This document shows, one piece after another, positions 35,595 to 47,926 of a stretch of DNA of 64,000 nucleotides. The DNA comes from Vombatus ursinus (lineage: Eukaryota; Chordata; Mammalia; Diprotodontia; Vombatidae), in NCBI RefSeq assembly GCF_900497805.2, contig NW_020954576.1, positions 74,042,605 through 74,106,604 of the forward strand, written 5' to 3'. Numbering within the stretch: position 1 is the first letter of the stretch; each line of letters opens with the position of its first letter. The position numbers and the translations under genes were made by a program. Below the pieces are notes generated by a model. It had not been told where the DNA came from, did no database searches, and saw nothing but the letters and a program-made list of their open reading frames with translations.

Positions 35595-35862
35595 AGTAAG
35601 CACCATTGGCTAATATTTATATAATGCTTACTATGTGCCAAGCACCATGCTAAGTGCTTTACAAATATTATCTCATTTGATCATCACAACTACTCTAGGA
35701 GGTAGGTGCTACTATTATTCCCATTTTATAGATAAGGAAACTGAGACAGGCAGAGGTTAAGTGACTTTCCCAGGGTCACACAGCTAGTAAGTGTCTGAAG
35801 CTGGATTTGAACTTAGATCTTCCTGACTACAGATCAAGCACTCTATCTACTGCACTCATGTG
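35595..35862 (-). mobile_element. MIR/THER-type SINE, nearly full length
   Basis: Reversed: tactatgtgccaagcaccat, acaaatattatctcatttga, ataaggaaactgagacaggc, cagggtcacacagctagtaa and tggatttgaacttagatctt. Well preserved. Confidence 0.85.
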
Positions 35863-35865
35863 AAA

Positions 35866-35995
35866 GTTTCTTAATTTCATGCAATTAAAAGTATCTATTT
35901 TATCTTTTGTAGTTGCTTCCATCCTAGTGGGTTAAGAAAAACCATAGCACAGAGAAATATGTATCCTGCTTGTCTTGTAATATATTCATGGTATG
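35866..35995 (-). mobile_element. L1 ORF2 fragment
   Basis: The reverse complement reads gaagcaactacaaaagataa then tttaattgcatgaaattaag, the L1 ORF2 stretch before the C-terminal domain. Possibly part of the same old L1 as 34325-34970. Confidence 0.6.
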
Positions 35996-37326
35996 GTTTT
36001 TAATATATGCCATGTCATCCTTCAAATCTCCTCCTTTACAATTTCTTTTTCACCTCAAAACATTATCCTGCTCCTTCTCCCAAATAAACCTCTTTCATGG
36101 AAACTGAAAGCAGAAATCATCCTATACTACAAGTCTGGTAAACAATTACAGGGTGATGGATACTCATATATACACATTGATGTTCTGGGACAAAGGAAAA
36201 GGGAAAGAAATGGAGGGGCAAGGACGAGAATGTTAGCTATATATTAAACACTAATAGTGATCCCCTGAGTTAATTCAAAGAGTTAACACTTAAATGGCTT
36301 ATTTCTGTCAAAGGATCTTCCACTCCCCTGCAAGCCCTCAAGCTAACAAAACTAACTTAACATAGAATGGGCTTATTTAAATCAGGAAAGAACAATGACA
36401 GGACTTATATGAGAATCCTTGGCAGAGCACTTAGAAATACTCTCTCCTATGAAATTAAAAGAAGTGTCACAAACTCACAGTACTATATTAAATTTTCATG
36501 GCCTCATTTACAGCTACAGGTTTAGCATCTTTCCTAGAGATTTCAGGCTGAGTATCTCTCCTCAGGCTCTGATGGGTATGCTTGACGCCAACAAACAGTA
36601 GCAAGTTCCTTTGCCCCAGAATTCATGTATTTCAACACAGCCCTGGCAGTCTGAATAACTCCTTCACTTCACTTCAGTTCAGTTCAGTCCAGTTTAGCCC
36701 AGCCTAGCCCAGACGTACTCCCAAACTTTTAGAGCATAACACTTACTCAGTCTGCAGTGGTAACCTGGTTCTTCTCCCACACTGCATCCCTAGTCAAGAT
36801 TACTACCCCAGAAGTTCCTATACATTCTTTTTTCTTTTTTGGTCAGGGGGACAAATTTCCAACACATTCTTTTTTGGAAAGGATGCACATTTTGGCTTCC
36901 TTCAGAAGAGAAAAGGAGAAAGGATAAGTTGGCTGAACTACTGATACATATCCATTACATGTATGTATTTAATTTCCCAAGGAGATTGAATTGAAGCTCC
37001 TTAGAAAAAATGAACATATTTTAATTATTTCCAGACTATATCTCCTCCAGTACCAAGTACAGCGCCTTACACATAATGGGCAATAAAAAGTTGGTAAACC
37101 TGGAACAGACTTAGGCATCAAGAAAGGACATGGTTTGGCAGGAGGAAGGGAAGCAAATATTCCAGATCAAGAAGTAATGTACAGTGATTTCAAAGACAGA
37201 ACTCTTGATTAGAATGGAAACAGTTTTTTTGGTACACAGGAAAAGACAATAAATTTTAGTCTAGAGGTAAATCAGTGCTAGGAAAAAGGTACTAGAATAA
37301 TTAACAAGATACTTTATTAAGAAGTT
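35996..37326. other. AKT3 intron, mostly unrecognised
   Basis: Contains a degenerate (TTCAG)n-like run at 36664-36712 and an L2-like tail at about 37015-37100 (tatctcctccagtaccaagt). The rest I cannot assign; parts could be an old LTR but no clear ends are visible. Confidence 0.5.
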
Positions 37327-37494
37327 CTGGGGTAGCTAGGTGGCACAGTGGATAGAGCACCGGCCCTGAAGTCAGGAGGACCTGAGTTCAAATCCGGCCT
37401 CAGACAAAACACTTAACACTTATAGCTGTGTGACCCTGGGTAAGTCACTTCACCCTAATTGCCTAAAAAAAACAAAAAACAAAAAACAAACAAC
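37327..37494 (+). mobile_element. tRNA-derived SINE (WSINE type), well preserved
   Basis: ggtagctaggtggcacagtg, tagagcaccggccctgaagt, gagttcaaatccggcctcag, gctgtgtgaccctgggtaag, then an (A)nC tail. agaagtt occurs on both sides (37320-37326 and 37495-37501) as likely target duplication. Among the youngest-looking inserts in the window. Confidence 0.92.
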
Positions 37495-37888
37495 AGAAGT
37501 TTTAAGCTTAACGTAGTCATCAGGGGAATTCAGAAGCTATGCAACAGAATGTCAAAGCCTACAGTGGCCTTCCCTCATAAGCCTAAGAATCTACCCCCTT
37601 AATTTTCTTTAAAAATTCACTTTTTGTCTACCTTATAGGGCCATAAATGTGCTAAACAATTCCAATCATAGCATGTTGAATTTGAATAATAATACTGAAT
37701 TCAGAATTCCAGTGCTTTTTAATGCAAAATATTTTAATACTGTTCATACAATAAGTTACACAGAAAATAATGTTGCATTTCCACATATTTAAAATAAAAT
37801 TATTATTCTTTAAGAATATCAGTAGCTGTATTATTATTATGTATTTTCCAAATTATGAAATAAATATTAAAAATCAGATTTTACTTTA

Positions 37889-38164
<276 letters not shown>

Positions 38165-38439
38165 TCATAGAATCATCACAGAACTGAAGTGTATTTTAAA
38201 GATCTCTCTTTTTATAGATATCAGGCCTGGAGAAGTTTCAAATTTTTCTTAAGGTCACATAAAAAATGGCACAGCCACTATGATAGCATGTAATTGATTT
38301 ACATAAACAAATAGATGCTTAGATATAAAATTAACTCAATACAAACTGAATACTAAATATTGACATTTTAATATTTTGTAGCTAAGTCAGCAAAATATGA
38401 CTTTAGTCTCAAACTATCTAAAGATTTTTAAAATATGGT

Positions 38440-38870
38440 TCTAACCTATCATTCCAGTAAATTTTACATTACTTTCCCTCACACACTCCAGGTTCCAGCC
38501 AAAAATATACTTGCTATCTCCCATATACAACATTCCATCTCCCACTTACATAAATATGTAAATGTTGCCTCCCATCCCTGGAATATACTCCCTACTCTCC
38601 TCTTTTAATCTCTAGTTTCCTTTTAGGCTCTACTCAAATGCTATTTCCTGCATGAGGCCATTCCTAATTCCCCCTAGTTATCAATGCTCTCCCCTCTATT
38701 GCTTTGTATTCACTTTATCTTATGATGACTTATCTGGCATATGACGTTTTTTCCCAGTAAATTCTTTGAGGCAGGGCCTGTTTCATTTTTGTCTTTGTAT
38801 CTTCTGACAACAGTGTCTAGTATATACCAGCTGCTTGATAAATGTTTTTTAAATAAATGAATAAAGCTTT
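38440..38870 (+). mobile_element. LINE-2/CR1-type 3' end
   Basis: Coding end with ctctactcaaatgctatttc and catgaggccattcctaattc, followed by attctttgaggcagggcctg, ttttgtctttgtatcttctg and ttgataaatgttttttaaat. Confidence 0.75.
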
Positions 38871-38940
38871 ATTTAAGGAAAAAAACCTACATTTTGATCA
38901 AGCACACATGTGCTAATCAAAACACCATGCTGGGTTCTAT

Positions 38941-39240
38941 GGGGGCAGCTAGGTGGTGCAATGGATAGAACACTAGACCTGGAGTCAGAAAGATCTGAGT
39001 TCAAATTTGGCCTGAGAAACATACTAGCTCTGTAACCCTGGGCACGTCAATTAGATGCTTCAGTTTCCCTATTTGTAAAATGGAGATAATAATACCAACT
39101 AACTCTCAGAGTTGTTGTGAGAATCAAATGAGATAATAATAGCATGCTTAGCATAGTGCCTGGCACATAGTAAGGACTATCTAAATGTTAGCAATTATCA
39201 TTATTATCATTATTATCACCATCATTATTATTGTGGGGCC
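38941..39240 (+). mobile_element. tRNA-headed MIR/THER-type SINE, full length
   Basis: Head gggggcagctaggtggtgca, body gagttcaaatttggcctgag, MIR core ctatttgtaaaatggagata, tail gcacatagtaaggactatct, ending in a (TTATCA)-like run at about 39200-39235. Confidence 0.88.
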
Positions 39241-39329
39241 CACAAAAACTTCAAGACACAATTCAGTGGTCTGCAGGCATGTGTGTGTGTGTCTAAACAG
39301 CTACATATATATATATAAAAGCCCATTGA

Positions 39330-39665
39330 GTGGTTCAGTATAAGTCAGGCTGAGATAGTTGGGGAAGACTTTCTGAAAGAGGTAGGAAAAGGGGTATTTG
39401 AGCTTTTCTATAATTGAAAAACACACAGGATTTTGATAAAGAGGTAAGTAAATAGAATTCCGTTTGAGCAAATACATGAAGATAGAAATGTAAGAGACAT
39501 ATCAGAAAAACAATGAGAATACTTTTTTGGGTCCCATGAAAGGTTAATTTATAGTAGTGATAAAAACTTGAAAGGAAACTAAAGGCTGTACTGCGGGGGG
39601 CTTTGAATGAAAGGCTAAGTAAGGTACTTGGACTTTATTCTATAGTCAATAGGGTGTTATCATAA
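39330..39665 (-). mobile_element. LINE-2-like C-terminal fragment
   Basis: Reversed L2 ORF2 end: ggggaagactttctgaaaga, tatttgagcttttctataat (Lys-Ser-His-Leu-Leu region reversed), later gctttgaatgaaaggctaag. Strongly diverged. Confidence 0.55.
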
Positions 39666-40015
39666 GTTTGTTTTGATTTTGCCTCTTTTAACTCTTAGTT
39701 TTTCCCTTTTACTACTAGTCAAGAGGATGACACTTAAAAATTACATTTTCTATCTTCTACATTCTCAGCATTTCCATAAAATGCCTTACACAATGACAAT
39801 TAATAAATTTTTGTTAATGATAATTGAGTATCACTGATTATGAACATAGTTTGCAGTGCAGAAAAAAAAAGCTATTTATTCAATGGTCATACCCAATTTC
39901 TAATTGAGAATAAATTAAAAATGGATATCTAAATATTTAATATAGTTGTAAGAAGAACATTACATCATTTGAATATGTGGTATACTGTATGTAGTGTGAA
40001 TATGAATTCTCCCAA

Positions 40016-40430
40016 AACTTATCATCCTGCAAGATGAAATCAACTCTGAAACTAATACTTCCTCAGCACTTACTGCATCTAGAGTCCCTCCTTCCCTCTG
40101 GTTGAAGCGGGTAGGGGATGTGGGTGGACATCTTGCAGCTTCTCCTAGCCCCTCCTTCTGAGGAGGACACCAGAAAATTCACCTCATCATTTCCTACCTT
40201 GCTGATTTCCTGGATTTCATGATCTCCAGACACTCATAATTCCACAAAATGAATTCAACTTTGTAACTCACACCTCCTCGGATTATTTCCCATTGTAGCT
40301 GCATGACTTCATCATGCCTCCATGTGACCTTATTGAGGACAGGGACTATCTTTTGCCTTTTTTTTTTTTTATTCCCAGCATTTGGCACAATTCCTGGCAT
40401 ATAGTAAACACTTAATAAATATTTGTTAGG
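40016..40430 (+). mobile_element. LINE-2-like 3' tail
   Basis: Tail signature ttgaggacagggactatctt, a T-run, attcccagcatttggcacaa and cacttaataaatatttgtta. The upstream part is less certain. Confidence 0.65.
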
Positions 40431-40580
40431 GGGCAGCTGGAGTCAGGAGGACCTGAGTTCAAATACGACCTCAGACCAAACACTTGACACTTACTAGCTG
40501 TGTGACCCAGGGCAAGTCACTTAACCCCAACTGGCTAACTCCCCCCCCCAAAAAAAAGAGAAAAAGAGAAAGAAAGAAAT
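40431..40580 (+). mobile_element. tRNA-derived SINE with internal deletion
   Basis: Starts gggggcagctgg and goes straight to agtcaggaggacctgagttc, so the middle of the tRNA head is missing; then cactagctgtgtgaccca-like and a tail cccccccaaaaaaaagagaa. Confidence 0.85.
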
Positions 40581-42054
40581 ATGCCTATATATCAAAGAAA
40601 AATAATGCAATCACTTTACTCTGACCTAATTCACAGATAATAAGTATAAATAAAAAAATATAAAATGCTTTGGAATTCAGAGGAAAGATGAAATAATTTT
40701 GAGATATGACAACTTGCCATAAGAACTATAATTCTTAGGTATAATAAGGTAAAAAAAAAAGTATGACAGGCCTAATTCTGAATTTCACAGCTTCTGTCAG
40801 TTTGACTGTCAACCTTTTTTTCTTTGTAATATGCATTTTGCATAGCAATAAATATTAGTAAAAAAAAAAAATCCTAGTGACAAAGTCAGAAACAGACTTC
40901 AGATCTATTTTGACAAAACTCTTCAGAATATTTAAAAAGCATCACTGTAACCAAATGCTCATATTCTGCCAAAATTACAAAGTATTTGTCTAGATTTTGC
41001 AATCTGAATGTAACTTGATTTAGTATTCTAACCAAGATACATTGCTTAGATAACAAAAGATTTTCCTTTGTGCAGGGTATCAAAGGGCAAGGCAAAAACT
41101 TGTATTTTAATTGAGAGAGTAAAAACTTTCCTTAAGATTAGTCTTCCAATCACTAACCTTAAGAATTATTAAAATTACAGTTTATTAAGTTACATATTTT
41201 GATAAGTTGAAGACTTAGTACCACTAATGTTATATATCCTATATATTCTTTAGACTATTTTCCTAGTCAAGGAAAGCACACATTCTCTTAAAAAGTATAA
41301 CAAAAGAAAGAAAAAAGAAAAGGCACAAAAATTAAGAAATGAAGAATAAGATTTATAATCTAATTTAACAATTTAGATATTAAAATTAAATATATATTCA
41401 CAGTAAAGGACAATTCAAACTCTATTACAAATAAATGCTTTTATTTTCATTTTTAGGTAAAGAAATAAGATACCACTTAGTATACAAGATATGACTTAGC
41501 AAAGTTGTCCAAAAAAGTAAAATTATATATTCCAAACCCTGTAATTTATAATCTTATAAGTGGGATATATGTCATAGTGGAGAACTCTGGGATCCTGTCT
41601 TGGCCAATCCAAAGCAGACTAGAGGAGAGAAGACCTGCGGTAATAATTTAGTCATGTCAAGCAATAACCTGAGACAAGCCTCCTGCTTATCAGAAATTAC
41701 CAAGGCAAATATACCACAGCAATATTTTTGTATTAAATGTCTGTGTATCTGGGCATTAGATACTCTTGCATCTACTCAGCACAAAGAACTATGAGTCAAT
41801 TCTCCACTTCCTGCCCTTCTGCTTCCTGTTTCCTCCTACCAAAAGTTCATAGAGAATAATGATAGGATAAATATTCTTAATATTTTTTTCAAAAATACTA
41901 AGTTTATGACATAAAAGAATTTAATTTTAAAATCTAGATGTCATTTATGTAACTTAATTATGTAAATCATTCACTGATATGTATAAAGTGATCATTTTAT
42001 GAGTATGCTTATTTAAAGGAATTATTCTGATAATGACATTAAGTATTAGAGTTC
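40581..42054. other. AKT3 intron, AT-rich, no feature recognised
   Basis: Long AT-rich stretch. Small open frames (40886-41095 minus, 41600-41794 plus) look accidental. Confidence 0.6.
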
Positions 42055-42220
42055 TTCTCATCCAGTCCAAACCTCTCATTTAACAGATGAGAAAAATGAG
42101 GCCCAGAGTGGTTTAGTAACATATTCAACTTCACAAAAGTAAAACATGACAAAAGCAGGATGTGAATTCAAATTTTCTGACTCCAAGTCCAGTATACAAC
42201 CATGACACAATGGAGCCTAG
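42055..42220 (-). mobile_element. MIR SINE fragment
   Basis: Reversed MIR core: tcatttaacagatgagaaaa, atgaggcccagagtggttta, then gatgtgaattcaaattttct. Confidence 0.65.
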
Positions 42221-42224
42221 CATA

Positions 42225-43430
42225 ACGCCTGACAAATAGTAGAATGATGTAAGAAATAGATGCTTGTCTGATTCTGAGTGGAAAGAACAAAAAGAAAATG
42301 TGTTTTGAATTGTTTGGAAATGATAAACAGAGAGAAGACACCAGGTTTAAGAGTGATTAGGAAGTTCCTGTAGAAAGTGGGATTTTAGCGGAAAGCTGAA
42401 AAAAGCCAGGAAAAATGAGAGTTGGAAATGAGGAGAGAGAGCATTCCAGGTACAGGAAAAGCCAGTGAAAAAAACGAGTTGGGAGGTTGAGAGTCTTGTT
42501 TAAGGAACAATAAGGAGGCCAAGGTGACTGGATCACAGAATACATGGGGGTGGGGGAGGAACTGAAGGTGAAGAGAAAATATAAGAAGTCTGCAAAGGTG
42601 GATAGGGAGGAGGAAATAGGTTATGATGGTGTCCAACTTACACTTTAGGAAAAAATACTTTGACAGCCAAATGGAAGACAGAATAGAATGGGAAGACTTA
42701 TGGCAAGGAAACCATTCAGTCTGATATTGCCATAATCTAGGCATGAGGTCATCACTTAGGATCACGATCCAGCACCAGAGTGATGACAGTGGTCAGAGGA
42801 AAGGTACATGAGCAGAGTTGCTATGAAGGAAAAACTGACATTAATTAGCACCAGACTGTATACAGAAGGTAAGAGTGAGGAGTTGAGCATAACACCTAGA
42901 TGAAAGCCTGGTTGACATGGAAGATGCCAGTGTCCTCAATAGTAATAAGTAAGTTAGGAAAAAGGGATGGTCTGAGGGACAAATAATGAACTCTGTTCTG
43001 GACATGCTGAGTTTAAGATGTCTACAAAAAATCCAGTTCAAGGTGTTTAATAGGCAGTTGGAAATGTGAGAATAAAGGAGAGTTAGAAACTTTGAAACTG
43101 GATAAAAAGATTCAAAAATCATCAGCATAGAGATGATAACTGAAGTTATAGGAGCTGCTGGGAGCAACAAGTGAAATAATATAGAGGGAAAAGATAAGAG
43201 AGCCCAGGATGAAGCCCCATGGGATACCCATAGTTAGCAAGTGTGACTTAGATTAAAAAAAAAAAAAAAGAAAAAACAGCAAAGGAGAACTAGGAGAGAG
43301 TAATGTTAGGAAAACCTAGAGAGAAAAGAGTGTCAAGGAAAAGATGCTGATGAATAGAAAGGCTTCAGAAAGACAAAGAAGGTTGAGAACAGAAAGGTTA
43401 GGCCAGGAACCAAAGGAGTTGATCAGTAGG
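42225..43430 (-). mobile_element. LINE-2, C-terminal half
   Basis: Reversed L2 ORF2. The minus frame at 42385-42765 (126 codons) includes SLAFPVPGMLSLLISN and SLLFLKQDSQ, the L2 AVPHAWNALPPHL region out of register in places; 42841-43170 holds the SRHLKLSMSRTEFIICP part. An A-run at 43255-43270 lies inside it. Stops and shifts present. Confidence 0.85.
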
Positions 43431-44865
43431 AGAGTCACATGGCCAGGTCTATCTCTAAGAAAAATCATGTTGGTATTGGTGTTTAGGCTAGACTGGAGTG
43501 GGGACAGATGTGAGTCAGAGACCCATTAGGATGTTGTTGTAATAATATATGTGAGATTCCTCAATATCCTTAGCCCCCCATACCCAAGTCATTGCCAAGG
43601 CTTGTCAATTTCTGTGCAACATTTCCAATAAAACCTTTCTCACCTGACTGCCACCATTCCAGCACAAGCTCTCATCACCTCATGTCTAGACTACTGCAAC
43701 AACCTGCTGTTGGGTCTACCTGCCTCAGGTTTCTCTCCATTCCAATGCAGCTCTATTCAGCCATGAAAATAATTTTCCTAAAGCATAGGTTCAATCATGT
43801 CAATCCTCTTTCAATTAAATAAGCTCCAATAGCTCCCTATTGTCTCCAAAACAAATACAAAAAATACGCTATTTGCATTCAAAGCCCTTCAAAACTTAGC
43901 GCCCTCCTACCTTGCCAGTCTTCTTATACCTTATTTGCCAACACGTACTCTTTGATTCAGGAAACACAGCCCCTCTGCCCCAGCTGTTCCACAAAGAAGA
44001 CACTCCATCCGTCAGCTCTTGGCATTTTCTCTGGCTTTACCTCATATTTTGAATGTTCTCCCTCTTCATCTCCACTTAGTGGCTTTCCTAGCCTCCTTTT
44101 GAATCCCAACTAAAATCCCATCTTCTATAGGCAACTTCAATTCCAGTGCCTTCTCTCTGTAAATTATTTCCTAGTTATCCTATATATAGCTTGCTTCGTA
44201 TATATTGTTTGCATGTTGCCTCCCCCATTAGATTAGAAGTTCCGTGAGGGTGAGGAGTGTCTTTTGATTCTTTTTGTATCCTCAGCACTTAGCACAGTGC
44301 CTGGCACATAATAGGCACTTAAAAATACTGACTGATTAAAATATATTGACTGATTTGGGCCTGAACTAAGGTGATAGCTGTGTGAATGGAGTGAAGAGGC
44401 TGACTGCAAGAGATATTGTGAAGGTAGAAATAGGAAGATGTGGCAATTAATTAGGAATACAGGAGTGAGAGGGAGTGAGGACTCTAGAATAATACTAAGG
44501 CAAGCCTAAGACACCGGAAGAATGGTGGTACCTTCAGCAAAATAGGGATGTTTGGAAAATAGGTGCTTTTGGCAGGAAAGGCAACAAATTCTGTTTTTGG
44601 CAGGCTGAGTTTGAGATGTCTCCAAAATATCCAGTTTGAAATGTCCAACAGGCAACTGGCGATGTGGAACTAAAGCTTAAGGAAGAGACTGGGACTACAG
44701 CTATAGACCTATAAGCTATGTGCATAGAAATAGTAAAACCTATGGGAACTGATGAGGTTACAGAAAAAATATAGACAGACGAGAAAAGAGTACCCAGGTC
44801 AAAGCTTTGAAGAATAACAACAGTTAGAGTAGTGAGGAGGATGATGAATTAGCAAAGGAGACTGA
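43431..44865 (-). mobile_element. LINE-2 fragment, split by an opposite L2
   Basis: 43431-43545 and 44341-44865 are collinear reversed L2 pieces: ggccaggtctatctctaaga, ggagtggggacagatgtgag on the left; gtgaggactctagaataata, gtttgagatgtctccaaaat on the right. The break lies in the C-terminal coding part. Confidence 0.75.
43546..44340 (+). mobile_element. LINE-2 3' end inserted in opposite LINE-2
   Basis: Plus-oriented L2 C-terminus: aagctctcatcacctcatgt, gactactgcaacaacctgct, caaagcccttcaaaacttag, then 3' UTR with tgttgcctcccccattagat, cagcacttagcacagtgcct and a tail ending gactgattaaaa. Coding part broken by several shifts. Confidence 0.85.
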
Positions 44866-44879
44866 AGAGTTGGTAAAGT

Positions 44880-45190
44880 CAGATAGATTATTAACTACCT
44901 AAATAACCCCATTCAAAAATTTTGATTAATAGAAAGGTTCAAAACTGGAAAAAAGGTTTCTATTGGAATGACATGGCTCTGTCCTTAGCCCTTTCATGTT
45001 AAATATTTTTATCAATGCTTAGAATGGAGACTTTGATGACATGCTTGTAACATTTGCTGACAGAGGTAGCAGGGAACAGATCATATTTCAGATAAAAGAA
45101 TATCTCAAAGGATCTTAATAAGCAGAAACAATGGGACAAATCTAATAAGAATACAAGATGAAATTTAATAGTATGAATATGAAACCTGCT
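44880..45190 (+). mobile_element. CR1/L3-like reverse transcriptase fragment
   Basis: Plus-strand reading near 45000-45190 gives FADRGSRE (worn FADDTKL box), later KMKFNSMNM (KFNADKCKV-like), the order found after the RT active site in CR1/L3 LINEs. Short and very diverged. Confidence 0.45.
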
Positions 45191-46990
45191 TCTAAAATTT
45201 TTAAAAAACCAACTTATCTCTTTCCCCTCCTATTTCCCTATTGTATAAGATAGATTTCTATATCCAACAGAGTTTGTATATGTATTCTTCCCTCTTTAAA
45301 CCAATTCAAGTAAGATTAAGGTTCAAGCCCTGCCTGGCATCCCACCCCCCATTTTCCTTCTCACTATAAAAGCTCTTCTTTGTATGCTTCTTTTACATTA
45401 GATAATTTTTCCCAATCTACTGTTCCCTTCCCCCTTCTCCCAGTGCACTCCTCTTTCTCAGCTCCACATTTTTTTTAGATCATCCCACATAATTGACTTA
45501 CATTCATGTCCTCTATGTAGACTCCTTCTAAGTGCCCTAATAATGATAAAAGTTCTAAAGAGTTACATGTATCATCTTCCCAAATAGGAATGTAAACAGT
45601 TTAACTTTAAGTCCCTTATGATTAGTCTTTCATGTTTACCTTTTTATGCTTCTCTTGACTTATGTTTAAATGTAATATTTTCTATTCAGCTCTAGTCTTT
45701 TCATCAGGAATGCTTGGCAGTCCTCCATCATTAAATAACTATTTTTCCCCTTAAGGATTATATTCAGTTTTGATGGATAGGTTATTCTTGATTCCTAGCT
45801 CCTTTGCCTTCTAGAATATCATATTCCATGCCCTCCACTCCATTATTATGGAAGCTGCTAAATCTTGCATAATCATGACTGTGGCTCCACCATATATTAA
45901 TTATTTCCTTCTAGCTGCATGCAATATTTTCTCCTTGATCTGAATCTCTGGAATGTGGCTGTAATACTCCTGGAAGTTTTCATTTGTGGATCTCTTTCTG
46001 AAAGTGAAAGGTGAATTCTTTAATTTCTATTTTACCTACTGGATCTAAGATATCGGGGCAGTTTTCTGTAATAATTTATTGAAATATGATATGTAGGCTC
46101 TTTTTTACTTATGGTTTTCAGTTAGTCCAGATAATTTTAAAATTATTTCTCCTTGACTTATTTTCCTGGTCAATTGTTTTCCCAATGAGATAGTTCACAT
46201 TTTCTTCTATTTTTTCATTCTTCTGACTTTGTTGGATTGATTTTGAAGTCTCATGGGAGTCATTAGTTTCCAGGTGCTGAATTCTAATTTCTAAGGAATT
46301 ATTTTCTTTAGTGAGCTTTTATACCTCTTTTTCTATTTGGCCAATTCTGCTTTTTAAGGAGTTCTTTTCTTCAGTGAACTTCTGTACCTCCTTTTTCATT
46401 TGGCCTACTCTGCTTTTAAGAGAGTTCTTCTCTTCAGTGAATTTTTGTGCATCCTTTATGATTAGGTCAATTCTGTTTTTTAAGGTTTTACTTTCTTCAG
46501 TATTTTTTGCCTCTTTTACCAAGCTGTTAATTCTCTTTTCAAAATTTTTCACTTTCATTTCTTTTCCCAATTTTCCCTCTACTACTCTTATCTCCTTCTT
46601 TAATTCTGTCAAGAATTCTTGCAGGCTTTGGGTCTAATTAGCACTTTTCTTTGAGGCTTTGCTTGTACCTTTTATCACATTATTGTCTTCAAAGTTTATG
46701 TCTTAGTCTTCTCTGACACTGCAGTAGCTTTTATGGTTAAGTTCTTTTTTGCTGTTTGCTCACTTTCCCAGCACATTTCTTTACTTTGATCTTTGCATTA
46801 AAATTAGACTCTGTTCACCTTGGGAATGGGGAGGCACTGTACTAAGCTTCATGCTTTTTTGTGCTGCTATTTTCAGAGCTAGTTCCAGTGGTCTGCAAGT
46901 TTTAAGTGGTTCCAAGGGTAGGGAATCTTCTTAAGGGACCTGTGAGGGCCTTTCTGACACTAACATCCTGGGTCTATCGGTGACATAACC
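45190..46990 (-). mobile_element. L1-type 5' part: 5' UTR, ORF1 and spacer
   Basis: Reversed L1: 5' UTR about 46700-46990, ORF1 coiled coil on the minus strand at 46319-46612 (NSLVKEAKNTEESKTLKNRI, VGQMKKEVQKFTEEKNSLK repeated), ORF1 C-terminal region with stops to about 45700, and the inter-ORF spacer to 45190 (gatagatttctatatccaac reversed). No ORF2 follows, so it is a truncated L1 or another half-L1. Confidence 0.8.
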
Positions 46991-47040
46991 TAAGTAATAT
47001 TTCCTCCCAAGCACCCTCAGAGCCTGAACTAATAAAAATT

Positions 47041-47781
47041 GCATTATAAAAATGACAACACTTATTTCTTTAGGTGTCTCTTAAAATGACATTTCCTTTA
47101 AAAGTAATTGGGTTCTTAATTTTCTATAATCCTGGGGGGGAAAATATGTATCACTGTCATAAAAATATGTAAACTGACAGCCATTATTTGGTAGACTGAA
47201 ACAAGAAGGAGAAAAAACCTTTGCTTCCCCGGCATCAGCTCAGGGGAAGCAGCTTTCCAAAAAAAAAAAGGCTCTATTTCCCAGACTGCTCACTCTCCTG
47301 CTGACATCAAAGATGTTAGGGCACCAACAAGGAAGTAAACCAGAACCATTTCTGTTTCTGCTTTCTGAAAAACATAGAATGCCAAATGGAAAAGGACCAA
47401 GTCATTAGGAAAAGACATTTATTTCCAAGTTTCTAAACAGTATTAAAAACAAGGAGAAAAATTCAAATGTATAAAGTGGTACAGTACTTAACAGTATCCT
47501 TTTGCTTCTTGGCATATCAGTCACAACTCCTTAACAATAAACCACATCAGCATTCAGTGCTAAAAGGGCTGAACCATAGAAACAAAGTGATATTGCAGTT
47601 AATTTGTTTTTAAACAACACAAGACAGTTTAGCCTCACCTGAATAGAACCACCCCATATGTTTGCATATCATATGGTAACTGACTGACGCCTTTTTACAA
47701 ATAGCACTTTTTAGCATATTTCTTCTAGGCAAATTAGGGATGTGTTGAATAGTTTAACAAGTCATCATTGTGTTTTCCTAC
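47041..47781. other. AKT3 intron, no feature recognised
   Basis: Includes a less AT-rich part near 47215-47345 (ccccggcatcagctcagggg) that I cannot assign. No exon seen before the donor of 47782-47926. Confidence 0.55.
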
Positions 47782-47926
47782 CTTTCTTTTATGATGAGTT
47801 GTAGAAGCATCCATTTCCTCCTCTCCTATATTGTCAATTTGTGAAGTTGGACTACAGTTCATCCTCTCCTCTTCTTGCCTCTGAAGTCTATCTGCTACAG
47901 CCTGGATAGCTTCTGTCCATTCTTCC
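47782..47926 (-). CDS. AKT3: AKT3 exon, end of PH domain and linker
   Basis: The exon is 145 bp, with acceptor ttcttag and donor AAAAGAAAG|gtagga. It completes the split Arg95 codon and encodes EEWTEAIQAVADRLQRQEEE, then RMNCSPTSQIDNIGEEEMDA and STTHHKRK, human residues 95-143, with no difference that I can see. The first part is the long C-terminal helix of the PH domain; the rest is the acidic, Ser/Thr-containing linker joining PH and kinase domains. The linker is the part most different among AKT1, AKT2 and AKT3, so its exact agreement is the best evidence that this is AKT3 and not a paralogue. Its 145-bp length and phase match the neighbouring exon perfectly. Confidence 0.97.

Noticed and set aside
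35996-36660. Second old LTR
   Set aside because: Some LTR-like wording but no defined ends, no polyadenylation signal in the right place and no partner, so not called.
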